Part shown: positions 1-7,053 of the stretch, one piece after another
Layout of the letters: the number at the start of each line of letters is the position of its first letter
Numbering within the stretch: position 1 is the first letter of the stretch
Assembly (NCBI GenBank): GCA_945869355.1
Contig: CAMBPA010000003.1
Location: forward strand, 1 to 15,410
Reading direction: 5' to 3'
DNA: 15,410 nt
Source: Bordetella parapertussis
GTDB taxonomy: Bacteria; Pseudomonadota; Gammaproteobacteria; Burkholderiales; Burkholderiaceae_B
The notes under the pieces: generated by a model
What the model saw: the letters and a program-made list of their open reading frames with translations, nothing else
What the model was told of the DNA's origin: nothing
Database searches by the model: none
Translations under genes and position numbers: made by a program

Positions 1-774
1 TATAAAGTCTACCTTAAGACCGAACTGCTGTTGGATTGCCTGGGCGAGCGCCTGGACGCCATAGCGTTCGGTGGCGTGGTGCCCAGCACCGATAAATCCC
101 ACACCAGATTCTCGTGCCAAGTGCACGGTGGGTTCTGACACCTCACCGGTGATGAAGATATCTGCCCCCGCATCGATCGCCTCGCTAAACATTCCTTGTG
201 CAGCGCCCGTACACCAGGCGATCGTCTTCGCAGGCTGATCGGGTGCGCCGACCACAAGCGGTTCGCGCCCAAGCCGCCAAGCGACTTGGGTGGCTACCTC
301 ACCAAGGGTGGCAGCACCGGGCATGGAGCCCAGCCAAATCAGATTTGATGAGCCTGCTGTACGCGGCGCGCCGACTGAGTCTCCAACGATCGGTTCTTGT
401 CGAGCGACCACTAGACCTAAGCGGGAGGCTAGCTGAGCGTTATTCCCCAGCATTGGATGGGCATCAAGGGGTAGGTGATAGGCGAGAAGATTGATATTTG
501 CTGCAAGAAGTGAAGCCAGACGGGTGCGTTGCGTGCCTCGTATGCGTGGATCATCGCCTCGCCAAAACCAGCCGTGGTGCACGAGTAGTGCATCGGCGCC
601 CCGCTCAATCGCGATATCGATCAGCGCCTGACTTGCGGTGACGCCCGCGATAATATGGGACACTCGCTCAAGACCTTCGACCTGCAGACCGTTTGGGCAG
701 TAGTCTTTAAATGATGCGACCTTGAGGGCGGTATCTAGCCAGGCACAGAGTTCGCGGGTCGAGACAGAGGTCAT
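1..774 (-). CDS. ybgI: Nif3/YbgI-family dinuclear metal-centre protein, C-terminus cut by window edge
   Basis: The frame is open from an ATG at 774 to the window edge, 258 codons with no stop. E. coli YbgI is about 247 residues, so probably only a few C-terminal residues are missing. The family forms toroidal hexamers with two metal ions per subunit. It is often labelled a GTP cyclohydrolase type 2 homologue, but its cellular role is unsettled. The metal-ligand motifs are all visible: HHG at residues 66-68, D104 in the PLDAH stretch, and GHHATE at 231-236 supplying H232 and E236. The N-terminal DYCPNGLQVEG stretch (24-34) is also typical. The start is supported by AGGA six bases upstream of the ATG. 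The gene diverges from the serine protease gene with 18 bases between start codons, so its promoter must lie inside that gene's 5' end. Family assignment is firm; function is not. Confidence 0.93.
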   Translation of the reverse strand, partial: MTSVSTRELCAWLDTALKVASFKDYCPNGLQVEGLERVSHIIAGVTASQALIDIAIERGADALLVHHGWFWRGDDPRIRGTQRTRLASLLAANINLLAYHLPLDAHPMLGNNAQLASRLGLVVARQEPIVGDSVGAPRTAGSSNLIWLGSMPGAATLGEVATQVAWRLGREPLVVGAPDQPAKTIAWCTGAAQGMFSEAIDAGADIFITGEVSEPTVHLARESGVGFIGAGHHATERYGVQALAQAIQQQFGLKVDFI

Positions 775-777
775 AAT
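772..777 (+). promoter_or_regulatory. Candidate -10 element for the serine protease gene
   Basis: CATAAT matches five of six positions of the sigma-70 -10 consensus. It ends 15 bases before the protease ATG and overlaps the start codon of the divergent Nif3-family gene. No convincing -35 hexamer lies 16-18 bases upstream. If used, transcription would start about 8-9 bases before the ATG, giving a nearly leaderless message. This is a pattern match only. Confidence 0.3.
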
Positions 778-792
778 TTTCCTGAAAACAAA

Positions 793-1953
793 ATGCGTCG
801 AATTTGGCTGATTTTTGCTCAAGCAGTAACGGTTTGTTTAGCGATTTTATTCGTGGTGGTGACTTTACGCCCGGATTGGTTGGCGCGTCCCGATAAACAG
901 AGCGTTTCTGGGGGTCAGCGCGCGGCCCTGCCGGTTGGCGGACAGCCTCAGCCTGGTGCGGCGCCTGGCTCATACGCTGAGGCAGTTGCCTTGGCGGCGC
1001 CTGCCGTGATCAATATTCACACGACGAAGCGTATTGCGGCCCCGCGGATTGTCATGCCAACGGACCCTGTTTTACGAAAGTTTTTCGAACAGATGCCCGG
1101 CTATAAACAACAGCAACAGGCAACGAGTCTTGGCTCGGGAGTGGTGGTGTCCGCGACCGGACATGTGTTGACGAATTTTCACGTGATTAATGGTGCCGAT
1201 GAAATTGTGGTGGCCCTGCATGACGGTCGGCAGGCAAGTGCCAAGGTGGTGGGTGTCGATCCGGATTCCGATCTGGCCGTATTAAAGGTGCAATTGACGG
1301 GCCTTCATGCGTTACGTTTTTTGACTGAGGATGTGCCGCGCATTGGTGATGTGGTGTTGGCGATCGGCAACCCCTTTGGAGTGGGGCAAACCATCACGAT
1401 GGGAATCGTCTCCGCGCTTGGCCGCCAAGGTTTGGGTATCAATACCTATGAAAACTTCATCCAAACGGATGCGGCGATTAACCCAGGTAACTCTGGCGGT
1501 GCGCTGATTGATACCTTAGGCCGGTTGGTGGGAATCAATACCGCGATTTATTCGAAAACAGGCGGCTCCCTTGGAATCGGTTTTGCGATTCCTGCGGGGG
1601 CGGCACAAAAAGTCATGGAACAAATTATTGCCCATGGGTTTGTCAAGCGAGGCTGGCTGGGCATTGAGCCACAGGATATGACGGCAGATCTGGCGAAGGC
1701 CTTTGGATTAGAGCGCCCAACGGGCGTGATCATCGCGGGGCTATTGCGCGACGGTCCGGGAGCAAAAGGCGGACTGCGTGTGGGCGACATCGTCCAGACC
1801 CTAGATGGCAGTCCAGTCGGAGACACGCCTAAACTGATGGCACGCATCGCCGCGAAGGAGCCAGGCGATAAGATCGAGCTAGGCGTCTACCGAAACGGGA
1901 AAGTGCAGAACCTTTCAGTCGTTGCGGGTTTGCGGCCCGTTCGGCCGCAATAA
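793..1953 (+). CDS. Membrane-anchored HtrA-family serine protease with one PDZ domain (DegS/AlgW-like)
   Basis: 386 residues. The N-terminus is a signal anchor (roughly residues 4-25) that should place the protease domain in the periplasm. The chymotrypsin-fold domain carries the full triad: H130 in TNFH, D160 in DSDLAVLK, and S234 in GNSGG. A single PDZ domain covers about 285-380, with the peptide-binding GWLGIE loop at 287-292. One PDZ plus an anchor matches DegS/AlgW regulatory proteases better than soluble two-PDZ DegP, but no rseA or sigma-E gene is in view, so a signalling role is inference. The role is at least periplasmic protein quality control. No alternative ATG, GTG or TTG lies upstream before the in-frame stop at 736-738, so the start is forced. 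It lacks a Shine-Dalgarno sequence at normal spacing; the nearest GAGG (767-770) is 22 bases away. It stands alone on the plus strand. Confidence 0.93.
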   Translation: MRRIWLIFAQAVTVCLAILFVVVTLRPDWLARPDKQSVSGGQRAALPVGGQPQPGAAPGSYAEAVALAAPAVINIHTTKRIAAPRIVMPTDPVLRKFFEQMPGYKQQQQATSLGSGVVVSATGHVLTNFHVINGADEIVVALHDGRQASAKVVGVDPDSDLAVLKVQLTGLHALRFLTEDVPRIGDVVLAIGNPFGVGQTITMGIVSALGRQGLGINTYENFIQTDAAINPGNSGGALIDTLGRLVGINTAIYSKTGGSLGIGFAIPAGAAQKVMEQIIAHGFVKRGWLGIEPQDMTADLAKAFGLERPTGVIIAGLLRDGPGAKGGLRVGDIVQTLDGSPVGDTPKLMARIAAKEPGDKIELGVYRNGKVQNLSVVAGLRPVRPQ

Positions 1954-1959
1954 GCCCGC
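1924..1959. other. Strong hairpin across the convergent ends of the protease and XRE genes
   Basis: An 8-base-pair stem, TTGCGGCC (1930-1937) with GGCCGCAA (1943-1950), closes a 5-base loop. An outer 5-base-pair stem, GCGGG (1924-1928) with CCCGC (1955-1959), extends it. The structure spans the protease stop codon at 1951-1953 and lies just downstream of the XRE stop on the other strand. Neither side has a T tract, so it is not a canonical intrinsic terminator. It could block exonucleases or slow converging polymerases from both directions. Confidence 0.5.
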
Positions 1960-1968
1960 GATCACGCT

Positions 1969-2325
1969 TTAGTTTGCAGAGCCGGGCTGGGTGATGCCTG
2001 AGCCTGCGGGGGTATTGCTCGGCGGGTTTGCGGCGATAAGCGCTTCGGCCTGTGTGAGCAGAGGTCGCCGGGTATTGGCCTCAAGGTGATAAAAAATCTC
2101 TTGGAGGCGTGCTTGCTCGTCGTCAGCGGTGTAAAACCAGCTGACAGGCATGTTCAAGATCTCGGCCACGCGACACATCAGCTGATAGTCGGGCGAGTGC
2201 TTGCCACGTTCATACTGATTCATCCGCGCGCTAGCGGACATGGGGTCGATGCCGGCGAGTTTGCCGAGTTTTTCCTGGGATAAGCCGGCGCGTAGACGGG
2301 CCTGTTTAAGACGATGAGCGAGCAC
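1969..2325 (-). CDS. Small XRE-family helix-turn-helix regulator
   Basis: 118 residues from a GTG start at 2325. The start is supported by AAGGGA six bases upstream. A Cro/C1-type HTH domain fills about residues 4-62: RLKQARLRAGLSQEKLGKLAG, then a recognition-helix region around 30-41 ending in YERGKHSP. The rest is a helical segment (68-98) and a low-complexity tail rich in Pro, Ser, Gly and Asn. No ligand-binding or catalytic domain is seen, so it probably acts as a simple dimeric DNA-binding repressor. The target is unknown. The palindrome in its own upstream region suggests autoregulation. It lies 153 bases downstream of tatC on the same strand with its own candidate promoter, and converges on the protease gene. 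A role in stress control of the protease or Tat system would be speculation. Confidence 0.88.
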   Translation of the reverse strand: MLAHRLKQARLRAGLSQEKLGKLAGIDPMSASARMNQYERGKHSPDYQLMCRVAEILNMPVSWFYTADDEQARLQEIFYHLEANTRRPLLTQAEALIAANPPSNTPAGSGITQPGSAN

Positions 2326-2363
2326 GATGATCCCTTAAAGGTTCGTTCGGTTGCGCCAAAATA

Positions 2364-2392
2364 GGCATAACCATGTGAACGATTCATATCAA
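2364..2392 (-). promoter_or_regulatory. Candidate sigma-70 promoter of the XRE gene
   Basis: On the minus strand TTGATA (2392-2387) and TATGCC (2369-2364) are separated by 17 bases, within an AT-rich intergenic stretch. The -35 match is good and the -10 match is weak. Another pair, TTGTTG and TATCTT, occurs further upstream around 2411-2439, so the exact promoter is uncertain. The leader to the GTG at 2325 would be about 30 bases. Confidence 0.4.
2373..2389. promoter_or_regulatory. 17-base near-perfect palindrome, candidate operator of the XRE regulator
   Basis: ATGTGAA-CGA-TTCATAT has 7-base arms matching at six of seven positions around a 3-base centre. It ends 48 bases upstream of the XRE start codon and overlaps the -35 and spacer of the candidate promoter. 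Size and symmetry fit a homodimeric XRE repressor site, and autorepression is the simplest reading. No second copy of the full palindrome was noticed in the window. Confidence 0.45.
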
Positions 2393-2398
2393 ATAGAA

Positions 2399-2412
2399 TT
2401 TAGAGATCTAAA
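2399..2412. repeat. Short inverted repeat upstream of the XRE promoter
   Basis: TTTAGA-GA-TCTAAA has perfect 6-base arms around two bases. It lies 10 bases beyond the 17-base palindrome in the same AT-rich gap (2326-2478). It could be a second protein-binding site or a chance palindrome in AT-rich DNA. Its sequence is unrelated to the 17-base palindrome. The gap also holds a weak 5-base-pair hairpin at 2433-2450; no T-tailed terminator for tatC was seen. Confidence 0.2.
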
Positions 2413-2478
2413 AGATATACCTTAAATACTAAGACAACAAGAGATTTGTCGTAAGAGTTCTTTGATAACAGCCCGTTT

Positions 2479-3270
2479 TCAGCTTGTGGACTCGGGTGTT
2501 GTCGTCTTTTCCTCTTCTTTGCTGCGGGGCTTGATCCCCCGGGCGACTAAGATTCCGATCTCGTAGAGGATGCAGAGCGGAACAGCTAACAAAAATTGGC
2601 TTAGGACATCGGGTGGGGTGACGACGGCCGCGATCACAAACGCTCCAACGACGACATAACCGCGGGCCTCGGTTAGTTGCTTGATCGTCACAATCCCCAT
2701 TCGGACGAGCAGTACAACCGCAACAGGGACTTCGAACGTGAGCCCAAAAGCTAAAAACATCGTCATGACGAACGTCAGGTAAGCCTCGATATCTGGCGCT
2801 GGTGTAATCGACTGCGGCGCAAACGAAGCGATGAAGCTAAAGATTGTTTGAAACACAACAAAGTAACAAAACGCCATTCCTGCCAAAAACAGCAGTGAGC
2901 TTGAAACAATCAGAGGTAAGGCTAAATTTTGCTCGTGTTTGTACAAACCCGGCGCGACAAAGGCCCAGACTTGATACAGGACGACGGGTAGAGCAATCAC
3001 AAAAGCGGCCATCATCGTGACCTTGACGGGCACCATGAAGGGCGTGATCACGCCGGTTGCAATCATGCGGGTGCCCTCCGGTAAGGAGGCCAGCATGGGT
3101 GCTGCGAGCAGGTCGTAGATATCCGAGGCGCCGGGATAGAGAAATAAAATAAAAAAGACCACAACGATTGTGCCGACTGCTCGCAAGAGGCGTGAGCGCA
3201 GTTCAACCAGATGCGACATAAAACTTTCGTTTTGTTCGCCGGGCTCAGCGGTTTTTTCTGTATTGCTCAA
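2479..3270 (-). CDS. tatC: Sec-independent protein translocase subunit TatC
   Basis: 263 residues, six-span membrane protein. TatC is the receptor of the Tat pathway: with TatB it binds the twin-arginine signal peptide, then recruits TatA to export folded proteins. Conserved features are SHLVELR at residues 19-25 in the cytoplasmic N-terminal region, APGLYKHE ending in E113 (the first-loop Glu that contacts the RR motif), E180 within FEVPVA, and the later TPPD motif. The chosen start is TTG at 3270, overlapping the tatB stop as TTGA. It gives a hydrophilic 17-residue N-tail of the length usual in relatives, with GGGA eight bases upstream. An ATG at 3219 directly before SHLVELR is the alternative, but it would remove that tail and has a weaker ribosome-binding site. 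tatC is the last gene of the long minus-strand block. The C-tail is charged (KPRSKEEEK). Confidence 0.96.
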   Translation of the reverse strand: MSNTEKTAEPGEQNESFMSHLVELRSRLLRAVGTIVVVFFILFLYPGASDIYDLLAAPMLASLPEGTRMIATGVITPFMVPVKVTMMAAFVIALPVVLYQVWAFVAPGLYKHEQNLALPLIVSSSLLFLAGMAFCYFVVFQTIFSFIASFAPQSITPAPDIEAYLTFVMTMFLAFGLTFEVPVAVVLLVRMGIVTIKQLTEARGYVVVGAFVIAAVVTPPDVLSQFLLAVPLCILYEIGILVARGIKPRSKEEEKTTTPESTS

Positions 3271-3938
3271 GATTTTGATCCCGACGCAGGCATGGCTGAA
3301 GTCGGCGCGCTGGCCAAGGCTTTTTCTGCCGCTTGCGCTTTGCGGGCGGCAGACTCGAAGTCGGCTGTGCTCGCGATATCGAATTCAGTTTGAACTGGGG
3401 TGTCAAAGAGCCCGGTCATGCCCTGTGTTTGCGACGCGTTGGCAAGCGCAGCTTCTGGCGTCATCGCTGCGACCTCGCTCGGGGCAACAGGCGTGCTGAC
3501 AGGAGCTGTGGCGTGCAAGCCACTATCTTGGCCACCCGTTGCATCGATCAAAACGGGGCCGTCTGAAGTCGCCTCGGCAACAAGGTCGGGCGCGGGTGGT
3601 TTGAACGACGTCGCTTCTTTGAGGCCGGATGTCGCTTCATTGAGGGTCGACATTGTGTTTTGCTCAAGTGCCTCGAGAGGTTTGGTGAGCGCATCACTTG
3701 TGCTCTGCAAGCCACTCTGCACACTTTGCGCAGCGTCTTGCATTTGGTCCTTCAATTTACGAAGCTCATCGAGCTCAACTTCGCGTTGAATGTCTGACTT
3801 GACGTCACTGACATAGCGCTGCGCTCGGCCAACGAGATGTCCCAGGGTGCGTGCCACTTTAGGGAGGCGCTCTGGGCCGATGACGACGAGCGCCACAACC
3901 CCGATTACGAGCAGTTCAGTAAAGCTGACATCAAACAT
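3267..3938 (-). CDS. tatB: Sec-independent protein translocase subunit TatB
   Basis: 223 residues. A single N-terminal membrane helix (about 5-20) is followed by the GPERLP hinge, then a charged amphipathic helix (about 25-80) and a long low-complexity tail rich in Ala, Thr, Ser and Pro. TatB forms the substrate-receptor complex with TatC. The opening [20 protein letters not shown] and GPERLP identify TatB rather than TatA. It is longer than E. coli TatB (171 residues) because of the tail, which includes a short EATS repeat. The gene lies 45 bases downstream of tatA and its stop overlaps the tatC start by four bases, so tatB and tatC are probably translationally coupled. Confidence 0.96.
   Translation of the reverse strand: MFDVSFTELLVIGVVALVVIGPERLPKVARTLGHLVGRAQRYVSDVKSDIQREVELDELRKLKDQMQDAAQSVQSGLQSTSDALTKPLEALEQNTMSTLNEATSGLKEATSFKPPAPDLVAEATSDGPVLIDATGGQDSGLHATAPVSTPVAPSEVAAMTPEAALANASQTQGMTGLFDTPVQTEFDIASTADFESAARKAQAAEKALASAPTSAMPASGSKS
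3607..3645. repeat. 21-base tandem repeat inside tatB
   Basis: Two 18-base copies at 3607-3624 and 3628-3645 match at 16 of 18 positions with a 21-base period, or seven codons. They encode the paired EATS segments (LNEATSG and LKEATSF) in the TatB tail. A looser EATS copy lies at about 3570-3585. This is probably a local duplication in a weakly constrained linker. Confidence 0.6.
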
Positions 3939-3983
3939 ATTTTATGCACCAAAGTAGCTCCAGACGGAGCGATCCAGCAAAAA

Positions 3984-4232
3984 TTATGGGGTGCTGGATT
4001 TTTCTTTGGCCTGCACATCAACAGTTCCATTTGAGGCAACGCGTTGTGCAGGCGCTGCTTCTGCTGCTGGGGTTGCGTCACCCTCTTTGGCGTTCGGATC
4101 TTTCATGCCCTCTTTGAAGCCTTTTAGAGCTCCGCCAAGGTCAGCGCCAATATTGCGAATTTTTTTCGTGCCGAAAATGAGCGCAACGATAACGAGGACA
4201 ATTAACCAGTGCCAGATGCTAAAACTACCCAT
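3984..4232 (-). CDS. tatA: Sec-independent protein translocase subunit TatA
   Basis: 82 residues, normal for TatA. An N-terminal membrane helix (about 3-20: [18 protein letters not shown]) is followed by the [22 protein letters not shown] amphipathic helix with the conserved FG hinge, then an acidic, Ala-rich tail. TatA oligomerises at the TatBC-substrate complex to open the translocation path. The start has GGAG seven bases upstream. The gene begins 14 bases after hinT and precedes tatB by 45 bases. The same strand and short gap suggest co-transcription with the his-hinT block. Confidence 0.96.
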   Translation of the reverse strand: MGSFSIWHWLIVLVIVALIFGTKKIRNIGADLGGALKGFKEGMKDPNAKEGDATPAAEAAPAQRVASNGTVDVQAKEKSSTP

Positions 4233-4246
4233 AATGACTCTCCGAA

Positions 4247-4615
4247 TTAGGCTGCGGTGACTTTTTGTCCCATCCAGGGACGCTTGCCACCCAAAATATG
4301 AAAATGTAGGTGAGGGACTTCTTGACCACCCTCAAAACCCGAGTTGGTTGTAAGCCGAAACCCTCCTGCTGGCCCCGGATTACAGCCGTTTTCGATCGCG
4401 ATCTGGGGAACCTTAGCCAGCATTCTACCTAACCACAGGGCATCTTCGGGCAGAATATCTTGCATCGACACGGCATGCTTGCGCGGGACCATAAGCAAAT
4501 GTACCGGTGCTGCCGGGTTGATGTCATGAAAAACCACACAATCGTCATCTTGGTAAACGATTTTTGCGGGGATTTTTTTGTCGACGATCTTACAAAAAAT
4601 ACACTGTTCGCTCAT
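4247..4615 (-). CDS. hinT: HIT-family purine nucleoside phosphoramidase-like protein (HinT)
   Basis: 122 residues from the ATG at 4615. The histidine triad HLHFHIL sits at 102-108, with H104 as the expected nucleophile. N-terminal C5 and C8 (CIFC) are typical of this branch. HinT enzymes hydrolyse P-N bonds of nucleoside phosphoramidates such as AMP-lysine; the physiological substrate is uncertain. The open frame runs upstream to 4723, but that extension overlaps hisE and is not conserved-looking. [10 protein letters not shown] is the usual beginning. It lies 49 bases after hisE and 14 before tatA, the common betaproteobacterial position between the his and tat genes. Confidence 0.94.
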   Translation of the reverse strand: MSEQCIFCKIVDKKIPAKIVYQDDDCVVFHDINPAAPVHLLMVPRKHAVSMQDILPEDALWLGRMLAKVPQIAIENGCNPGPAGGFRLTTNSGFEGGQEVPHLHFHILGGKRPWMGQKVTAA

Positions 4616-4664
4616 GATACGTTCTGTTGCTAAGAATTTTGATGAAAAATCCCAACTGCAAGGA

Positions 4665-5009
4665 TTATTTTTCCGTTCGTCTGGCTTTTTCGGCAAGACC
4701 CGATAGGCCTTCGCGACGCGCAAGCTCTGCCGTCACCAGCTCGGGGCGCAAACCGTTTTCGGCTAGCACCACCAGGCAATGAAACCATAAATCAGCCATT
4801 TCCGCCACGATTCTGTCCGCCTGCCCGTCTTTGGCCGCCATCACCAGTTCGGTGGCTTCTTCGCCAATTTTCTTGAGTGCCGCTTCCGGCCCTTTTGAAA
4901 AGAGCTTTGCGACGTAGGAGGTGGATGGATCTCCGCCGCGACTGGGCAGTCGGGTTTCGAGCAGATCGGCAAGCCTCTGTAAGACGGCTTCAGGGGTATT
5001 TGTCGTCAT
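4665..5009 (-). CDS. hisE: Phosphoribosyl-ATP pyrophosphatase HisE
   Basis: 114 residues. It catalyses the second histidine step, hydrolysing PR-ATP to PR-AMP and pyrophosphate. It is an all-alpha NTP pyrophosphohydrolase of the MazG-like fold. The Mg-binding signature is present as EE..E (E50, E51, E54) and E..D (E70, D73). It is separate from HisI rather than fused as in enterobacteria. Its ATG overlaps the hisI stop as ATGA, so the two are probably translationally coupled and work on successive steps. It is the last his gene before hinT. Confidence 0.96.
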   Translation of the reverse strand: MTTNTPEAVLQRLADLLETRLPSRGGDPSTSYVAKLFSKGPEAALKKIGEEATELVMAAKDGQADRIVAEMADLWFHCLVVLAENGLRPELVTAELARREGLSGLAEKARRTEK

Positions 5010-5443
5010 TTGTAGATGAGGTCGGGGTCTTTGAGAACGGGATCAACAGTAACCCATTTGAGCACGGCATTGCCCGAGGCCTCGGTTTGCGCATCTAGTC
5101 GCTGGTAAAAACAGCTAGCACGACCAGTGTGGCAGGCAATACCGCCGTGTTGTTCAACTTTTAGCAAAATCACATCTGCATCGCAGTCCAGGCGAAGCTC
5201 CAGCACGTGCTGCACATGTCCGGATTCCTCTCCTTTGCGCCAAAGGCGGCTGCGGGAGCGCGACCAAAACACGGCGCGCCCGGTTTGTGCGGTTTCGGCA
5301 AGTGATTCGGCGTTCATCCAGGCGACCATCAGGATTTGACCGCTGACGGCGTCCTGCGCAATGGCAGGCACTAAGCCCTGCGCATCGAAGCGCACGTCCG
5401 CAAGCCAAGAGGGCAAAGCAGGATTTGTTGTGAGCGTTGACAT
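5006..5443 (-). CDS. hisI: Phosphoribosyl-AMP cyclohydrolase HisI
   Basis: 145 residues from the ATG at 5443. It opens the adenine ring of PR-AMP, the third histidine step. The metal-site motifs are complete: D86-C87-D88-A89-D90 for Mg and Zn, and C104-H105 with C111 (CHTGRASC) for Zn. The LMVAWMN and [14 protein letters not shown] motifs of the family are also seen. The start lies one base after the hisF stop and has AGGCGAGG upstream. The frame stays open to 5551, but that extra 36-residue stretch overlaps hisF and has no HisI character. Its stop overlaps the hisE start by four bases. Single-domain HisI is usual for betaproteobacteria. Confidence 0.96.
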   Translation of the reverse strand: MSTLTTNPALPSWLADVRFDAQGLVPAIAQDAVSGQILMVAWMNAESLAETAQTGRAVFWSRSRSRLWRKGEESGHVQHVLELRLDCDADVILLKVEQHGGIACHTGRASCFYQRLDAQTEASGNAVLKWVTVDPVLKDPDLIYK

Positions 5444-5444
5444 A

Positions 5445-6248
5445 TCAGCCTCGCCTGACCGGAATACCGCGGGACGCCATGAAATCTTTTGCCTCGCGCA
5501 CGGTGAACTCGCCATAGTGAAAAATACTAGCCGCCAGCACGGCACTCGCACCGCCGAGCGTCACGCCATCGGCCAGGTGTTGCAGGGTGCCCACGCCACC
5601 AGAGGCGATCACTGGGACTGCGACAGCGTCTGATACCAAGCGAGTGAGTTCCAGATCGAAACCGGATTTAGTGCCGTCACGATCCATGCTGGTGAGCAAG
5701 ATTTCGCCAGCACCGTATTCGGCCATCTTACGGGCCCAAGCCACCGCGTCAAGGCCTGTGCCCTTGCGACCGCCGTGGGTAAATACTTCCCAGGTCGGGG
5801 TCGGTGCATCTTTGACACGCCGCGCGTCAATCGCCACAACGATGCACTGGGACCCGTGATAATTCGAGGCCGCGCGCACGAGGTCTGGGTTGGTGACTGC
5901 AGCGCTGTTCATTGAAATCTTGTCGGCACCCGCATTAAGCAAGCGCTGTACGTCGCTGACTTGTCGGACGCCCCCACCAACAGTCAGAGGGATGAATACT
6001 TGTGAGGCCACTTGTTCGATGATGGGCAAAATCAAATCGCGGCCATCACTCGTTGCCGTGATGTCTAAAAAGGTAAGCTCGTCCGCACCTTGTTCGTTGT
6101 AGCGCCGTGCAATCTCAACGGGATCTCCGGCGTCAACGAGCTGGACAAAGTTCACGCCTTTAACAACACGCCCTGCCGTAACATCGAGGCAGGGAATAAT
6201 GCGACGAGTCAGTCCGCTAACCGCGCTCGGCGCTGTTGAGATGGTCAT
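5445..6248 (-). CDS. hisF: Imidazole glycerol phosphate synthase cyclase subunit HisF
   Basis: 267 residues, a TIM barrel. With HisH it turns PRFAR plus ammonia into IGP and AICAR, so this step also feeds purine synthesis. The catalytic aspartates are D22 ([14 protein letters not shown]) and D141 (VVAIDARR), equivalent to D11 and D130 of the usual numbering. The phosphate-binding GGGVR and ASGGVG loops are present. The N-terminus is about 11 residues longer than typical members that begin just before the RRIIPCLDV stretch, but no alternative ATG, GTG or TTG exists in that segment. The start overlaps the hisA stop as ATGA, and the stop is one base from hisI. Confidence 0.97.
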   Translation of the reverse strand: MTISTAPSAVSGLTRRIIPCLDVTAGRVVKGVNFVQLVDAGDPVEIARRYNEQGADELTFLDITATSDGRDLILPIIEQVASQVFIPLTVGGGVRQVSDVQRLLNAGADKISMNSAAVTNPDLVRAASNYHGSQCIVVAIDARRVKDAPTPTWEVFTHGGRKGTGLDAVAWARKMAEYGAGEILLTSMDRDGTKSGFDLELTRLVSDAVAVPVIASGGVGTLQHLADGVTLGGASAVLAASIFHYGEFTVREAKDFMASRGIPVRRG

Positions 6249-6985
6249 GGCGAAAGTTCGTCAGCGCGTAGCTGCGCCGCTTCGAAGTCCAGCGTGCCTT
6301 CGTAGATGCTGCGACCCAGGATCGCGCCTTCGATGCCTTCTTCTTCAACCGCGCATAAGGCATCGATATCGCGCAAGTCCGTTACTCCACCTGAAGCGAT
6401 CACCGGGATACGGACATGTTTTGCGAGCCGAACCGTCGCTTCGATATTCACACCACTCAGCATGCCATCTCGACCGATGTCGGTGTAGATAATAGCTTCA
6501 CAGCCATAGTCTTCAAATTTTTTAGCTAAGTCTATGACGTCGTGTTTGGTGAGCTTACTCCAACCGTCAGTCGCAACTTTGCCGTCTTTGGCATCAAGTC
6601 CGACGATGATGCTTCCAGGGAAAGCGCTGCAGGCGTCATGCAAGAACCCTGGGTTTTTCACGGCAGCGGTTCCGATGATGACGTAAGAGATACCAAAATC
6701 AAGATAGCGCTCAATCGTGTCGAGGTCACGGATACCCCCACCAATTTGCACCGGCATCTCTGAGCCGACGGAGTCAACGATCGCTTTAATGACGGCTTCA
6801 TTTTTAGGTTTGCCGGCGACGGCACCGTTGAGGTCGACGAGATGCAGACGACGTGCGCCCAGGTCATACCAGTGCATCGCCATCGCGACGGGATCTTCGG
6901 AGAAAACAGTCGCATCCTCCATGTCGCCTTGGCGGAGTCTTACACAGCGACCGTCTTTGAGGTCAATTGCAGGGATCAGCAGCAT
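6245..6985 (-). CDS. hisA: ProFAR isomerase HisA
   Basis: 246 residues, a TIM barrel related to HisF. It catalyses the Amadori rearrangement of ProFAR to PRFAR, the fourth step. The acid/base aspartates are D8 ([10 protein letters not shown]) and D131 (GLDAKDG). Phosphate loops IGGGIR (81-86 region start at 81) and ASGGV are present, as is [11 protein letters not shown]. Length is standard. The gene is separated from hisH by 67 bases, the second largest gap in the his block, and overlaps hisF by four bases. The ribosome-binding site is weak (AAAAAGAT directly before the ATG). Confidence 0.97.
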   Translation of the reverse strand: MLLIPAIDLKDGRCVRLRQGDMEDATVFSEDPVAMAMHWYDLGARRLHLVDLNGAVAGKPKNEAVIKAIVDSVGSEMPVQIGGGIRDLDTIERYLDFGISYVIIGTAAVKNPGFLHDACSAFPGSIIVGLDAKDGKVATDGWSKLTKHDVIDLAKKFEDYGCEAIIYTDIGRDGMLSGVNIEATVRLAKHVRIPVIASGGVTDLRDIDALCAVEEEGIEGAILGRSIYEGTLDFEAAQLRADELSP

Positions 6986-7016
6986 ATCTTTTTGTGATCA
7001 AGAGCGGGACGGCATC

Positions 7017-7035
7017 GCGCACATTATGCGTGCGC
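7017..7035. other. GC-rich hairpin in the hisH-hisA gap
   Basis: GCGCAC (7017-7022) pairs with GTGCGC (7030-7035) around a 7-base loop, within the 67-base gap between hisH and hisA. No T tract follows on the minus strand, so it is not a canonical terminator. The loop and flank contain CATAAT on the minus strand, a -10-like hexamer without a good -35. It could be an RNA-processing or attenuating structure, or chance. Confidence 0.3.
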
Positions 7036-7053
7036 ACCGATCGCTCGGTTGGG

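Noticed and set aside
198..494. Plus-strand open frame opposite the Nif3-family gene
   Set aside because: The minus-strand frame has the full set of metal-binding motifs, while this one has no recognisable features.
707..973. Minus-strand open frame across the Nif3/protease divergent junction
   Set aside because: It is out of frame with both real genes and overlaps both start regions; no domain or ribosome-binding support.
2433..2450. Inverted repeat GACAA/TTGTC downstream of tatC as a possible terminator
   Set aside because: The stem is only five AT-rich base pairs with an 8-base loop and no proper T run after it on the minus strand.
3400..3789. 129-codon plus-strand open frame opposite tatB
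   Set aside because: It is an antisense shadow of the low-complexity TatB tail; Ser-rich translation with no domain or convincing start signal.
4616..4723. Upstream extension of the hinT frame to 4723
   Set aside because: It runs into hisE and does not look like a HIT protein. [10 protein letters not shown] at 4615 is the expected N-terminus.
5444..5551. Upstream extension of the hisI frame to 5551
   Set aside because: The extra 36 residues lie inside hisF. The start at 5443 has a ribosome-binding site and gives the usual HisI length.
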